From Streptomyces sp. NRRL S-340 (GTDB lineage Bacteria > Actinomycetota > Actinomycetes > Streptomycetales > Streptomycetaceae): a stretch of 64,000 nucleotides of DNA. The notes beneath the pieces are model-generated. The model was not told where the DNA came from, ran no database searches, and saw only the letters and a program-made list of their open reading frames with translations. The stretch covers positions 238,247 to 302,246 of the forward strand of contig NZ_JOIY01000001.1 of the NCBI RefSeq assembly GCF_000720185.1, written 5' to 3'. Each line of letters opens with the position of its first letter. The first letter of the stretch is position 1. Both the position numbers and the translations under genes were made by a program. Shown here piece by piece: positions 23,236 to 31,984 of this stretch.

Positions 23236-24867
23236 TTATCCATCCCTTACACGCAAGGCCTCTCTGACCTGCGGTGATGTCATCTGCTGAGGAGGAGGAG
23301 AGGGGTACCCGAAGGGGGAACGCCGGGCTCCCTCGGGGCCGTACCCGTATCCGAACCCGGGCACGGCCCCCGCTCCGTACTCCTCCCCGTACCCCTCCCC
23401 GTACCCCTCTTCGTACCGCCCCCGGGAGCGGGGTGCGGGGCGCGGGCCGCCGGCGGAGGGCGCCTCGGTGCGGGGGCCGCGCAGGTCACCGGCGAACGGC
23501 GCCTCGGTGCGGGGGCCGCGCACGCCGGCCGACGGGGCGCGGGTCCCGGGATCGGCTCCGGGTGCCCGCAGCGGCAGCCGCCGCACACCGCCGCCCAGGG
23601 CGCGAAGGGCTCCCAGGGCCGCGCCCGCCCCCTTCGCGCCCGTCGCCGCACGCCCGCTCCGGCGCGCACCCCCGCTCCGGCCGGCGGCCGCGCTCCCCTT
23701 CTTCCTTCCGCCGCCCCCGTCCGCGCCCGCCTCGGCCCGCGCCCGGGGGGCGCAGACACCGGCGGACGCGCTCGGGGAGAGCGACGCGGCCGGCGCGGCC
23801 GCGAGGGCCGGCGAGGTCCGCGTGCCGGTGACGTACGTCCGGGTACGGCTGGTGTGGCCGCCGTGCCGGCCGGTGTGCCCGGCATGCCCCGCCGGGCGGC
23901 GCGGGCCGTACACCCGGACGCGCAGCAGCCCGAGGACGGCCGGCAGCAGCACCCCGGCCGTCCACAGCGCACTCACCGGCGCGAGCCACCCCGTGTGCAC
24001 CAGGACGCCGACGAGCACGGTGGCGAAGGTGACGGTGCCGAGCAGGACCGTCGCGCCCGGCGGGGTGAGACCCAGCTTGCGCAGCCGGTGGGCGAGGTGG
24101 TCGGGGCCCCGGCGCACCACCGACCGCCCGGCCAGCCGCCGGGAGAGCACGACGAGCACCGCGTCGGCGGTCGCCGTGGCGGTGAGCGCGAACAGGACGG
24201 CGGCCGTCGACCCGGCGTCGTACCCCGTACGGACCAGTACGGCGGACGCGGCGAGCACGAACCCCGTGAACAGGGAGCCGCAGGCGCCGAACGCGATCCG
24301 CGCGGGATGCCAGTTGTGCATGAGGAAGCCGGTGAGGGCGGCGGCGAGCACGCTCAGCAGCACCGCCAGGTCGTCCATCACCTCGGCCGCCGCGCAGACG
24401 CCCGCGCCGAACGCGACGAGCACGCCCACCGTGCCGGCCAGGCCGTCGACGTGGTCGAGCCCCCGGAAGGCGACCGCGGCGCAGGCGATCCAGACCACGG
24501 CGGCGATCCCGGCGGGCACCCCGGTCTCGTCGTAGGGCACCACGAACGCCGCCGCGACGACCGACCCCACCAGCAGCAGCCACGTCTTCAGCCGCCACAC
24601 GTCCGCGACCAGCCCGAGCACGGCGACCCCGGCGCCCGCCGCCAGCAGCCTGCCCACGCCGTCGCTCAGCGGAGCCGCGCCCGTCCAGCCGCCCGCCGCC
24701 GCGACCAGGCAGGTGCTGCCCACCACCGCGGCCCCGCCCAGCAGCGGCACCGGCCGCACCCGCCGCCGGTCGACCAGCCCGAGCCGCAGCGCGGGCACCC
24801 GCAGCAGGGCCGAGAGCACGGCGGCGAGGAACAGGGCGGCGGTGGCGGTGGCGATCCCGTAGAGCAC
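23236..24867 (-). CDS. WecA/TagO-like polyprenyl-phosphate glycosylphosphotransferase family membrane protein
   Basis: 543 aa. Residues 1-~330 hold about ten membrane helices with family landmarks: RRRVRPVPLLGG near the N terminus, FRGLDHVDGLAGTVG (the D-x-DGLAG cytoplasmic loop), and RRGPDHLAHRLRKLG (the His loop). The conserved G-D-x-GS loop reads GACGSLFTGF, so the usual catalytic Asp is Ala. Residues ~340-543 are disordered, rich in Pro, Arg, Gly and Ala, with PGADPGTRAPSAG-like and YGEGYGEEYG repeats. Family enzymes attach sugar-phosphate to undecaprenyl phosphate; with the Asp lost, activity is uncertain. It is transcribed toward the dnaK promoter. Confidence 0.75.
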   Translation of the reverse strand: MLYGIATATAALFLAAVLSALLRVPALRLGLVDRRRVRPVPLLGGAAVVGSTCLVAAAGGWTGAAPLSDGVGRLLAAGAGVAVLGLVADVWRLKTWLLLVGSVVAAAFVVPYDETGVPAGIAAVVWIACAAVAFRGLDHVDGLAGTVGVLVAFGAGVCAAAEVMDDLAVLLSVLAAALTGFLMHNWHPARIAFGACGSLFTGFVLAASAVLVRTGYDAGSTAAVLFALTATATADAVLVVLSRRLAGRSVVRRGPDHLAHRLRKLGLTPPGATVLLGTVTFATVLVGVLVHTGWLAPVSALWTAGVLLPAVLGLLRVRVYGPRRPAGHAGHTGRHGGHTSRTRTYVTGTRTSPALAAAPAASLSPSASAGVCAPRARAEAGADGGGGRKKGSAAAGRSGGARRSGRAATGAKGAGAALGALRALGGGVRRLPLRAPGADPGTRAPSAGVRGPRTEAPFAGDLRGPRTEAPSAGGPRPAPRSRGRYEEGYGEGYGEEYGAGAVPGFGYGYGPEGARRSPFGYPSPPPQQMTSPQVREALRVRDG

Positions 24868-24927
24868 GGTTCTTAAATTAGGTGCATATCGGTCGATCGG
24901 GTGTGAATAACACGATCAGAACAGAAT

Positions 24928-24993
24928 CGGATCCCTGCCGGGGCCCTCGCCGCCCCCGCGCGGATCCCTGCCGGAGCCCTCGCCGCCCCCGCC
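24928..24993. repeat. Two tandem copies of a 33-bp GC-rich unit
   Basis: Units begin CGGATCCCTGCCGG and end GCCGCCCCCGC(G/C). The two copies differ at two positions. They lie in noncoding sequence upstream of the EtfD-like gene. Confidence 0.8.
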
Positions 24994-25181
24994 CGGACCC
25001 CCGGCCCCGGCCGCACGGAACCGCCCCCGCCCGGCGGAACGGCCACCCCGGACACCCCGCGGAGGGATGCCCCGGAGCCGGGCCCCCGGCCCCTCTCAGG
25101 CAACCCTCAGCGACCCAGATCACCCCACGCCCGGCTACATTGCGAAGGAGGATGAGGGTAGTCTCAGACGGACTGCATAAG

Positions 25182-25195
25182 TTACCGCTTAGTAA
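25182..25195. promoter_or_regulatory. Candidate TetR-type operator upstream of the EtfD-like gene
   Basis: TTACCGCTTAGTAA has inverted TTAC/GTAA ends around a 6-base centre. It is 27 bases upstream of the ATG. The shape resembles operators of TetR-family fatty-acid regulators in actinobacteria. Assignment is inference. Confidence 0.45.
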
Positions 25196-25222
25196 TTTCG
25201 AGGCCGCCTCACAGGAGCCCCA

Positions 25223-27511
25223 ATGCAACTCGCCGCGATCATCGTGTCGCTGGTCCTGATCGTGGTCGGCGTGGCACTGTTCGGCCGCGCCGTCCTGCAG
25301 CTCTACGCCCACATGCGGCTCGGCCAGCCCGTACCCGCCGGTACCCGGACCGACGAGCCCGTGCAGCGTACCGCCACCGTGGTCAAGGAGTTCCTGGGCC
25401 ACACCCGGATGAACCGCTGGGGCATCGTGGGCGTGGCGCACTGGTTCGTGGCGGTGGGCTTCTTCTCCCTGCTGCTGACGATCGTCAACGCGATCGGCCA
25501 GCTCTTCAAGGCCGACTGGATCCTGCCGGTCATCGGCGACTGGGCGCCGTACAACGTCTTCGTCGAGTTCCTCGGCACGATGACGACGCTCGGCATCCTC
25601 GTCCTGATCGCCGTCCGCCAGCTGAGCAAGCCGAACAAGCCGGGCCGCAAGTCCCGCTTCGCCGGCTCCAACTTCGGCCAGGCGTACTTCGTCGAGGCCG
25701 TCATCCTCATCGTCGGCGTCTGCATCTTCATGCTGCACGCCCTGGAGGGCGCCCAGCACCACGTGGACGGCTACGAGGCCTCGTTCTTCGTCTCGTACCC
25801 GGTGGTCTCCTGGCTGCGCGGCATGGACGTCTCCACGCTGCAGAACCTCACCTACTTCTTCGCCGGCCTGAAGATCGCGACCTCCTTCATCTGGATGATC
25901 ACGGTCGCGCTGAAGACCGACATGGGTGTGGCCTGGCACCGCTTCCTGGCGTTCCCGAACATCTGGTTCAAGCGGGAGGCCGACGGCTCCACGGCGCTGG
26001 GCGCGCTCCAGCCGATGACCTCCGGCGGCAAGGCGATCGACTTCACCGACCCGGGTGACGACGACGTCTTCGGCGTCTCCCAGGTCGAGCACTTCTCCTG
26101 GAAGGGCCTGCTGGACTTCTCCACCTGCACCGAGTGCGGCCGCTGCCAGTCGCAGTGCCCGGCCTGGAACACCGGCAAGCCGCTCTCCCCCAAGCTGCTG
26201 ATCATGTCGCTGCGCGACCACGCGCACGCCAAGGCCCCCTACCTGCTGGCCGGCGGCGGCAAGAACATGGAGGGCGAGGAGAAGGCGTCCGAGGAGCAGC
26301 TCGCCGGTGTCCCGGCGTCCGCCCTCGCGGAGGCCGGGCGCCCGCTGATCGGCACGGCCGAGGAGAACGGCGTCATCGACCCGGACGTCCTGTGGTCCTG
26401 CACCACCTGCGGCGCCTGCGTCGAGCAGTGCCCGGTCGACATCGAGCACGTCGACCACATCGTCGACATGCGCCGCTACCAGGTGATGATCGAGTCCGCG
26501 TTCCCGTCCGAGGCGGGCACGATGCTCAAGAACCTGGAGAAGAAGGGCAACCCCTGGGGCCTGGCGAAGAAGCAGCGCCTGGAGTGGACCAAGGAGGTCG
26601 ACTTCGAGGTTCCGGTCGTCGGCAAGGACATCGAGGACCTCTCCGAGGTCGAGTACCTGTACTGGGTCGGCTGCGCGGGCGCGCTGGAAGACCGCGCCAA
26701 GAAGACGACGAAGGCCTTCGCCGAACTCCTCCACATCGCGGGCGTGAAGTTCGCGATCATGGGCGGCGACGAGAAGTGCACCGGTGACTCGGCCCGCCGC
26801 CTCGGCAACGAGCCGCTGTTCCAGGAACTGGGCATGGAGAACGTCATGTCCCTCAACGCCGCCTTCGGCGAGGAGATGGACGACGACGGCAAGGTCACGC
26901 CCGAGTCGGCGAAGCCGAAGTCGGCGAAGAAGATCGTCGCCACCTGCCCGCACTGCCTCAACACCCTCGGCAACGAGTACCCGCAGCTCGGCGGCGACTA
27001 CGAGGTCATCCACCACACCCAGCTGCTCCAGCACCTCGTCGACGAGGGCAAGCTGGTCCCGGTCACCCCGGTCGAGGGCATCATCACCTACCACGACCCC
27101 TGCTACCTGGGCCGCCACAACAAGATCTACACGCCCCCGCGCGAGATCATCGGCAAGGTCCCCGGTCTCCGGAACGAGGAGATGCACCGCCACAAGGAGC
27201 GCGGCTTCTGCTGCGGCGCGGGCGGCGCGCGGATGTGGATGGAGGAGCGGATCGGCAAGCGCATCAACAACGAGCGCGTCGACGAGGCCCTGTCCCTCAA
27301 CCCGGACATCGTGTCCACGGCCTGCCCGTTCTGCCTGGTCATGCTGACCGACTCGGTCAACGGCAAGAAGAACGAGGGCGCGGCCAAGGAGTCGATCCAG
27401 GTCGTCGACGTCGCCCAGCTCCTGCTGGACTCCGTCAAGACCCCGGCGGAGGAGCCCCCGGCGGGCGCGTCGGAGAGCGAGAACGCGCCGGAGCCGGAAC
27501 CGGTGAAGTAG
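25223..27511 (+). CDS. EtfD-like membrane Fe-S oxidoreductase (heterodisulfide reductase-related)
   Basis: 762 aa. The N terminus has about five to six membrane helices (residues 1-~250, HdrE/NarI-like). A ferredoxin-type domain follows with CTECGRCQSQCP and CTTCGACVEQCP, and then two CCG-type cysteine-rich domains (CPHCLNTLGNEY, DPCYLGRHN, and GFCCGAGGARMW). The layout matches mycobacterial EtfD (Rv0338c), which passes electrons from electron-transfer flavoprotein, reduced in fatty-acid beta-oxidation, to membrane menaquinone. It stands alone with its own promoter region and a very strong terminator. The C-terminal ~30 residues are acidic/Pro-rich. Confidence 0.88.
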   Translation: MQLAAIIVSLVLIVVGVALFGRAVLQLYAHMRLGQPVPAGTRTDEPVQRTATVVKEFLGHTRMNRWGIVGVAHWFVAVGFFSLLLTIVNAIGQLFKADWILPVIGDWAPYNVFVEFLGTMTTLGILVLIAVRQLSKPNKPGRKSRFAGSNFGQAYFVEAVILIVGVCIFMLHALEGAQHHVDGYEASFFVSYPVVSWLRGMDVSTLQNLTYFFAGLKIATSFIWMITVALKTDMGVAWHRFLAFPNIWFKREADGSTALGALQPMTSGGKAIDFTDPGDDDVFGVSQVEHFSWKGLLDFSTCTECGRCQSQCPAWNTGKPLSPKLLIMSLRDHAHAKAPYLLAGGGKNMEGEEKASEEQLAGVPASALAEAGRPLIGTAEENGVIDPDVLWSCTTCGACVEQCPVDIEHVDHIVDMRRYQVMIESAFPSEAGTMLKNLEKKGNPWGLAKKQRLEWTKEVDFEVPVVGKDIEDLSEVEYLYWVGCAGALEDRAKKTTKAFAELLHIAGVKFAIMGGDEKCTGDSARRLGNEPLFQELGMENVMSLNAAFGEEMDDDGKVTPESAKPKSAKKIVATCPHCLNTLGNEYPQLGGDYEVIHHTQLLQHLVDEGKLVPVTPVEGIITYHDPCYLGRHNKIYTPPREIIGKVPGLRNEEMHRHKERGFCCGAGGARMWMEERIGKRINNERVDEALSLNPDIVSTACPFCLVMLTDSVNGKKNEGAAKESIQVVDVAQLLLDSVKTPAEEPPAGASESENAPEPEPVK

Positions 27512-27534
27512 CCGCCGCGGCGCCCCGCACCTGA

Positions 27535-27580
27535 CGACGACGCCCCCAGCTCCGTACGTACGGAGCTGGGGGCGTCGTCG
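27535..27580. terminator. Perfect 46-base palindrome after the EtfD-like gene
   Basis: The sequence from 27535 to 27580 equals its own reverse complement, with TACGTA at the centre and CCCCCAGCTCCG / CGGAGCTGGGGG arms. It is 24 bases past the stop. It can form a 20+ bp hairpin and most likely terminates transcription. Confidence 0.85.
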
Positions 27581-27731
27581 TACGCGGGGGTCGTCGGACA
27601 CGGGGTCGTCATCGGACACGGGGGTGTCACCGCTCGTGTGCGGCCCTGCTCGTCCCCGGACGCCCGGGCGTTCGTGGGCGCCGGGCGGTCCAGGGCCCAC
27701 GCGTTCCCGGGCGCCCGGGCGTCGTGGGTGC

Positions 27732-28070
27732 CTACGCGTTCTTCGGCTCGGCCTGCTGCACGACCTCGAAGGACCACAGGGTGGAGCCGGTGGCCGCGGG
27801 CTTCGGCTGCTGCCCGCCCTCTCCCTCACCGGCGCCGGTGCCCCGGTGGGCGGACTTCATCGGCCCCTCCATCCAGGCCTGGAACGCCGCCTCGTCCCGC
27901 CAGCGGGTGTACACCAGGTACGTGTCGGTCCCCTCGACGGGACGCAGCAGCTCGAACCACTCGAACCCGTCGGAGTTCTCGACGGCGTGCGCCCGCGAGG
28001 CGAACCGCTTCTCCAGCGTCTCCCGCTGCTCGGCGGGCACGGTCAGTACGTTGATCTTGACTACGCTCAT
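27732..28070 (-). CDS. Antibiotic-biosynthesis monooxygenase (ABM) fold protein
   Basis: 112 aa from ATG 28070. It is a dimeric alpha/beta-barrel ABM domain: VKINVLTVPAEQRETLEKRFASRA, then GFEWFELLRPVEGTDTYLVYTRWRDEAAFQAWMEG. The family includes heme-degrading IsdG/HmoA types and quinone-forming oxygenases. In this group, single genes such as this are usually called heme-degrading monooxygenase-like, but the heme-ligand His is not certain. The C-terminal tail (STLWSFEVVQQAEPKNA) is short. Confidence 0.8.
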   Translation of the reverse strand: MSVVKINVLTVPAEQRETLEKRFASRAHAVENSDGFEWFELLRPVEGTDTYLVYTRWRDEAAFQAWMEGPMKSAHRGTGAGEGEGGQQPKPAATGSTLWSFEVVQQAEPKNA

Positions 28071-28293
28071 GGATCCATCCTGCCCCCGGACCGCCGCAAC
28101 CGCCGGGAGCACCCCCCGATGCGCTCACCGAACGCCGCAAGACGCTGGAAATCCCGCGGGGAGCACGGCCCGCGGACCGCCCCTGAGATCCCTCCGGCGC
28201 CTCCCCTAGGGGATGTCACAGCTCGGCCGCAAAGCCGGGCCGGGACGCCCGGGGCCCGCACGTCACCCAGCGGGAGCGGGTACGTTCGACGAC

Positions 28294-29277
28294 GTGGCTG
28301 GATTCAGGATCGGACGCGGCGGCCGGGACAACCGTGCCCCGCAAGCGCGCCCCCAACAACCCCCGTACGGACAGCAGACGCCGCCCCGGGCGCCGTCGCA
28401 CGGCTACCCGTCGGCGCCACAGCCGTACCCGCAGCAGCAACCGCAGTACGGCCGCCCGCCGCAGGGCCGGCCGCCGCAGGGGCGTCCCCAGGCCGGCCGG
28501 CCGCAGTACGGGGCCGGTCCGGCGGGAGCGGCCCAGTGGCCCCAGGCGGCGGACGGCGGCTACGGCGGACACGGCGAGCCCGAGTACTTCGGTGACGGCG
28601 CCGCCCACCCGCAGGGCGGCCCCGACCGGTACGCGGCCGACAACCCGGGCCACACCCAGGCCTTCGCGATCGGCGAGGACCCGTACTCGCAGGGCGAGAC
28701 CTACCGCGCGGGCGCGGCCCCGGCCGGTCCCATCGGCCCCCGCCTGCACTGGAAGGACCTGCTGCGCGGCATCGTCCTCGCGCCGAACCAGACGTTCCTC
28801 CAGATGCGCGACTACACGATGTGGGGCCCCGCCCTCGTCGTGACGTTCCTCTACGGTCTGCTGGCGGTCTTCGGCTTCGACGGCGCCCGCAAGGACGCGA
28901 TCCACGCCACCCTCTCCAACGCGGTCCCGATCGTGCTGATCACGGCCGTGGCCATGGTGATCAGCGCGTTCGTCCTGGGCGTGGTCACCCACACCCTGGC
29001 CCGCCAGCTCGGCGGCGACGGCGCCTGGCAGCCCACGGTCGGCCTGTCCATGCTGATCATGTCCCTCACGGACGCGCCGCGCCTGGTCTTCGCCATGTTC
29101 CTGGGCGGCGATGCCGGCTTCGTCCAGATCCTGGGCTGGGCCACCTGGGTGGCCGGCGGCGCGCTGCTGACCCTCATGGTCAGCCGCTCCCACGACCTGC
29201 CCTGGCCGAAGGCACTGGGCGCCTCGGCGATCCAGCTGATCGCCCTGCTGTCGATCGTGAAGCTGGGCACTTTCTAG
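28294..29277 (+). CDS. Yip1-domain membrane protein
   Basis: About 327 aa from GTG 28294. The ribosome site is weak, so the start is uncertain. Residues 1-~140 are a Gln/Pro/Gly/Tyr-rich disordered region with PPQGRPPQGRPQ and PQYG repeats. Residues ~150-327 carry about five hydrophobic segments, opening with WKDLLRGIVLAPNQTFLQMRDYTMWGPALVV, the typical Yip1 start. Function in bacteria is unknown. It is followed by a terminator hairpin at 29305-29328. Confidence 0.8.
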   Translation: MAGFRIGRGGRDNRAPQARPQQPPYGQQTPPRAPSHGYPSAPQPYPQQQPQYGRPPQGRPPQGRPQAGRPQYGAGPAGAAQWPQAADGGYGGHGEPEYFGDGAAHPQGGPDRYAADNPGHTQAFAIGEDPYSQGETYRAGAAPAGPIGPRLHWKDLLRGIVLAPNQTFLQMRDYTMWGPALVVTFLYGLLAVFGFDGARKDAIHATLSNAVPIVLITAVAMVISAFVLGVVTHTLARQLGGDGAWQPTVGLSMLIMSLTDAPRLVFAMFLGGDAGFVQILGWATWVAGGALLTLMVSRSHDLPWPKALGASAIQLIALLSIVKLGTF

Positions 29278-29304
29278 GGAAGGCGAACGCACCGCGCGTC
29301 GCAG

Positions 29305-29328
29305 GGGCCCGGCCGTCGAGCCGGGCCC
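29305..29328. terminator. Hairpin between the Yip1 and wHTH genes
   Basis: GGGCCCGGC pairs with GCCGGGCCC around CGTCGA and is followed by TT. It stands between convergent genes. Confidence 0.75.
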
Positions 29329-29361
29329 TTCCGCGTGTCCCGGCCGGACGCGCCGGCGCGG

Positions 29362-29700
29362 CTACCGGGCGACCGGCTTCCTGACCCGGTCGGTCTCGTC
29401 CTGCACCAGCAGGGAGAGCAGGGAGGCGACCGAGAGCCCGGCCTCCGCCGGGTGGCGCAGCACCTTGTCCGCCTCGATGCGGTAGGTGTTCGTACGCCCC
29501 TCGCGGGTGTGCGACAGGTAACCGTCCTGCTCCAGGTCGGAGATGATCCGCTGGACGGCGCGTTCCGTCAGCCGGCAATGCGCGGCGATGTCGCGGATCC
29601 GGACGTTCGGATTGTCGGCAATGGCTGCCAGGACACGCGCGTGGTTGGTGATGAACGTCCATCCGGTGTGGGATTCGGGCACTCCGACCATGCCCCGCAT
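29362..29700 (-). CDS. Winged-helix (MarR/ArsR-like) transcriptional regulator
   Basis: 112 aa from ATG 29700, with another ATG at 29691. A single winged HTH: TFITNHARVLAAIADNPNVRIRDIAAHCRLTERAVQRIISDLEQDGYLSHTREGRTNTYRIEA. The C-terminal ~25 residues form an amphipathic helix likely used for dimerisation. It is divergent from the STAS-domain gene at 29792. The 91-base gap contains CTTTTCGCGTAACAGAAG, an imperfect dyad that may be its operator. Confidence 0.82.
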   Translation of the reverse strand: MRGMVGVPESHTGWTFITNHARVLAAIADNPNVRIRDIAAHCRLTERAVQRIISDLEQDGYLSHTREGRTNTYRIEADKVLRHPAEAGLSVASLLSLLVQDETDRVRKPVAR

Positions 29701-29791
29701 TTTAGGGGACACGCTTGCCCGACCCCAGATACGTGACATACTTTTCGCGTAACAGAAGACGTATGGCGGCGGATGCAGGAGGGGCACAGGG

Positions 29792-30277
29792 GTGTCTGGG
29801 GACAACGCGGTCACGCCAGGGCGCACACGCGAGGCCGCCGGATCCGGCGAACAGGCGCCCGCCCCGCTCGCCGGATCCGCCCCGTCCGACGGGACCGGCC
29901 CACTCGGCGGGCCCGCCCCCTCCGGCGGGGCCGGCCCACGCGAAGGGTCGGCCGTGCCCGACGGGCCGAAGGTCATGGGGCGTGAGTGCGACGGCGCGTG
30001 GGTCGTCGTCGCACGCGGCGCCTACGACATGCAGTCGATCACCCCGCTGGCGAACGCGCTGGGCGCCGCGGCCGCCAGACGGCAGAAGGTGGTCCTGGAC
30101 GCCTCGGGCATCACCTTCGCGGACTCCTCGATGCTGAACCTGCTGGTGCGCACCCACCAGGCGACCACTTTGCGGGTGGCCTCACCGGCGCGGCAGCTGC
30201 GGCGGCTCCTCGAGATCACCGGAACCGACACCGTCCTGGAGGTCCGGGCGACGATCGAGGACGCCGTCGCCTCCTAG
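29792..30277 (+). CDS. STAS-domain anti-sigma factor antagonist
   Basis: 161 aa, GTG start. Residues 1-~60 are a Gly/Pro/Ala-rich disordered leader. Residues ~65-161 are a STAS domain: WVVVARGAYDMQSITPLANAL, VVLDASGITFADSSMLNLLVRTH with the phosphorylatable Ser region (ADSSM), and ATTLRVASPARQLRRLLEITGTD. Such proteins bind anti-sigma kinases in partner-switching pathways in the cytoplasm. No kinase is adjacent. It is divergent from the wHTH gene. Confidence 0.85.
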   Translation: MSGDNAVTPGRTREAAGSGEQAPAPLAGSAPSDGTGPLGGPAPSGGAGPREGSAVPDGPKVMGRECDGAWVVVARGAYDMQSITPLANALGAAAARRQKVVLDASGITFADSSMLNLLVRTHQATTLRVASPARQLRRLLEITGTDTVLEVRATIEDAVAS

Positions 30278-30308
30278 GCGGATCGACCCGGGCGCCGGAA
30301 CTCCCGTA

Positions 30309-30350
30309 CGTGCGAGAGCCCCCCGACGACCATCGGGGGGCTCTCGCACG
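30309..30350. terminator. 18-bp bidirectional terminator
   Basis: CGTGCGAGAGCCCCCCGA pairs perfectly with TCGGGGGGCTCTCGCACG around CGACCA. It lies between the convergent STAS and phosphoribosyltransferase genes. Confidence 0.88.
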
Positions 30351-30376
30351 GGCACCGGCCGCGAAGCGGCCGCGGG

Positions 30377-30886
30377 TCAGAGCGCTTCCTTGTTCTCCTT
30401 CGGCGCCTCGCCCGACTTGTGCACCGGGGGCAGGACACTCCACGGGAAGTTGATCCAGTCGTCGGTGCGCTTCCAGACGTACTCGCACTTCACGAGCGAG
30501 TGGGACTTCTCATAGACGACCGCGCTGCGCACCTCGGCGACGGTGTCCAGGCAGAAGTCGCGGACCAGCTTCAGCGTCTTGCCGGTGTCGGCCACGTCGT
30601 CGGTGATCAGGACCTTCTTGTCGGAGAAGTCGATCACGTTGGGCACGGGCGCGAGCATGACGGGCATCTCGAGGGTCGTCCCCACGCCGGTGTAGAACTC
30701 GACGTTCACCAGGTGGATGTTCTTGCAGTCGAGGGCGTAGGCGAGGCCGCCGGCGACGAAGACACCGCCGCGCGCGATGCTCAGCACTATGTCCGGCTCG
30801 AACCCGTCGTCGGCGATGGTCTGCGCGAGTTCGCGGACGGCTGTGCCGAACAGTTCGTAGGTGAGGTTTTCTCGTACGTCGCTCAT
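30377..30886 (-). CDS. Purine-type phosphoribosyltransferase
   Basis: 169 aa. A type I PRTase fold with the PRPP-binding loop VLITDDVADTGKTL and a flexible early loop IARGGVFVAGGLAYAL. The size and the C-terminal KRTDDWINFPWSVLPP hood resemble the xanthine/hypoxanthine PRTases of actinobacteria. The reaction is base plus PRPP to nucleotide, in purine salvage; base preference cannot be read from sequence. It lies just after dcd on the same strand with a 17-base gap, so the two nucleotide genes are probably co-transcribed. Confidence 0.85.
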   Translation of the reverse strand: MSDVRENLTYELFGTAVRELAQTIADDGFEPDIVLSIARGGVFVAGGLAYALDCKNIHLVNVEFYTGVGTTLEMPVMLAPVPNVIDFSDKKVLITDDVADTGKTLKLVRDFCLDTVAEVRSAVVYEKSHSLVKCEYVWKRTDDWINFPWSVLPPVHKSGEAPKENKEAL

Positions 30887-30903
30887 GTGGTGGTGCCCCT
30901 CGG

Positions 30904-31479
30904 TCAGACCTGGGTCCGGTGGAAGTTGAGGTAGGAGCGGGAGGCCGTGGGCCCACGCTGCCCCTGGTAACGGGACCCGTAGCGTTCACTGCCGTACGGG
31001 GCCTCGGCGGGCGAGGTGAGCCGGAACATGCACAGCTGCCCGATCTTCATCCCGGGCCACAGCTTGATCGGCAGGGTGGCGAGATTCGACAGCTCCAGCG
31101 TCACGTGCCCGGAGAATCCGGGGTCGATGAACCCGGCGGTGGAGTGGGTGACGAGCCCGAGCCGCCCCAGCGAGCTCTTCCCCTCCAGCCGGGAGGCGAG
31201 GTCGTCGGGCAGGCTGATGACCTCGTACGTACTGGCGAGGACGAACTCCCCGGGGTGGAGGATGAACGGCTCCTCCCCCTCCGGTTCCACGAGCCGGGTG
31301 AGGTCCGGCTGCTCGACCGAGGGGTCGATGTGGGGGTAGCGGTGGTTCTCGAACACCCGGAAGTAGCGGTCGAGCCGCACGTCGATGCTCGACGGCTGCA
31401 CCATGGATTCGTCGTACGGATCGATCCGCACCCGGCCGGCGTCGATCTCGGCCCGGATGTCCTTGTCTGAGAGAAGCAC
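30904..31479 (-). CDS. dcd: dCTP deaminase
   Basis: 191 aa, ATG start. [23 protein letters not shown] and [19 protein letters not shown] are diagnostic. [15 protein letters not shown] precedes the active-site region [34 protein letters not shown], which carries the catalytic Glu. It converts dCTP to dUTP in dTTP synthesis; some actinobacterial Dcd also hydrolyse dUTP. First gene of a pair with the phosphoribosyltransferase. Confidence 0.94.
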   Translation of the reverse strand: MLLSDKDIRAEIDAGRVRIDPYDESMVQPSSIDVRLDRYFRVFENHRYPHIDPSVEQPDLTRLVEPEGEEPFILHPGEFVLASTYEVISLPDDLASRLEGKSSLGRLGLVTHSTAGFIDPGFSGHVTLELSNLATLPIKLWPGMKIGQLCMFRLTSPAEAPYGSERYGSRYQGQRGPTASRSYLNFHRTQV

Positions 31480-31554
31480 GCCCCGAGGATACGCAAGACG
31501 CGCGGAGCCCCCACAATCAGGACGGACCCCGCGCGCCTGTGCCGCTTCGCGGAC

Positions 31555-31713
31555 CTACCGCTTCTCCAGCACCACCGGCACCGCACTGCGGAGCCGGGCA
31601 CACCGGGGACACCGTACGAGCCGACCGGGGCCGAGCCGCTCGGCCTGCTGCATCGGGAACGAAGCGGTGCTGAACACGTGCCCCTCGGCACAACGGACGA
31701 CGGTGCGCTCCAT
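31555..31713 (-). CDS. 52-aa zinc-ribbon-like small protein
   Basis: ATG 31713 with GAGGG 5 bases ahead. It has CAEGH early and CPRCARL late, a C-x3-H / C-x2-C arrangement compatible with one zinc site, and a basic C terminus. It is widely seen as a hypothetical protein in Streptomyces next to tRNA genes; I infer no function. Confidence 0.6.
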   Translation of the reverse strand: MERTVVRCAEGHVFSTASFPMQQAERLGPGRLVRCPRCARLRSAVPVVLEKR

Positions 31714-31984
31714 CAAGCCCTCAAGTCCCTTCCCCAGAACCCCGCCTGGCCTTCTGCCGCCTGACGACAAAAGCCACACTACGGGATCAAAGAGACGACC
31801 CTCCAGGCGGCACTCCGGCCCCGCCGGGACCCTCCCCGCCCTCTCCACCGTACGCCCAACTCCGGCCCCCCACAGCCCTCCTCCCCACCCCGCAGACATC
31901 CCTGGCCCCCGGGGCTCGAGCACCGGGGGCCAGGGATGAGGTACAGTGAGCGAGCACTGGACACCGACTCCGTCGGCGTCTTAC

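Larger units (their letters stand above)
24868..25222. other. Divergent intergenic region between the WecA-like and EtfD-like genes
   Basis: 355 bases. It contains a 2-copy 33-bp tandem repeat (24928-24993) and, near the right end, the candidate operator at 25182-25195 followed by CAGGAG before ATG 25223. No gene is seen. Confidence 0.55.

Noticed and set aside
24878..27829. 983-codon minus-strand open frame opposite the EtfD-like gene
   Set aside because: Shadow of a clearly conserved Fe-S protein on the other strand.
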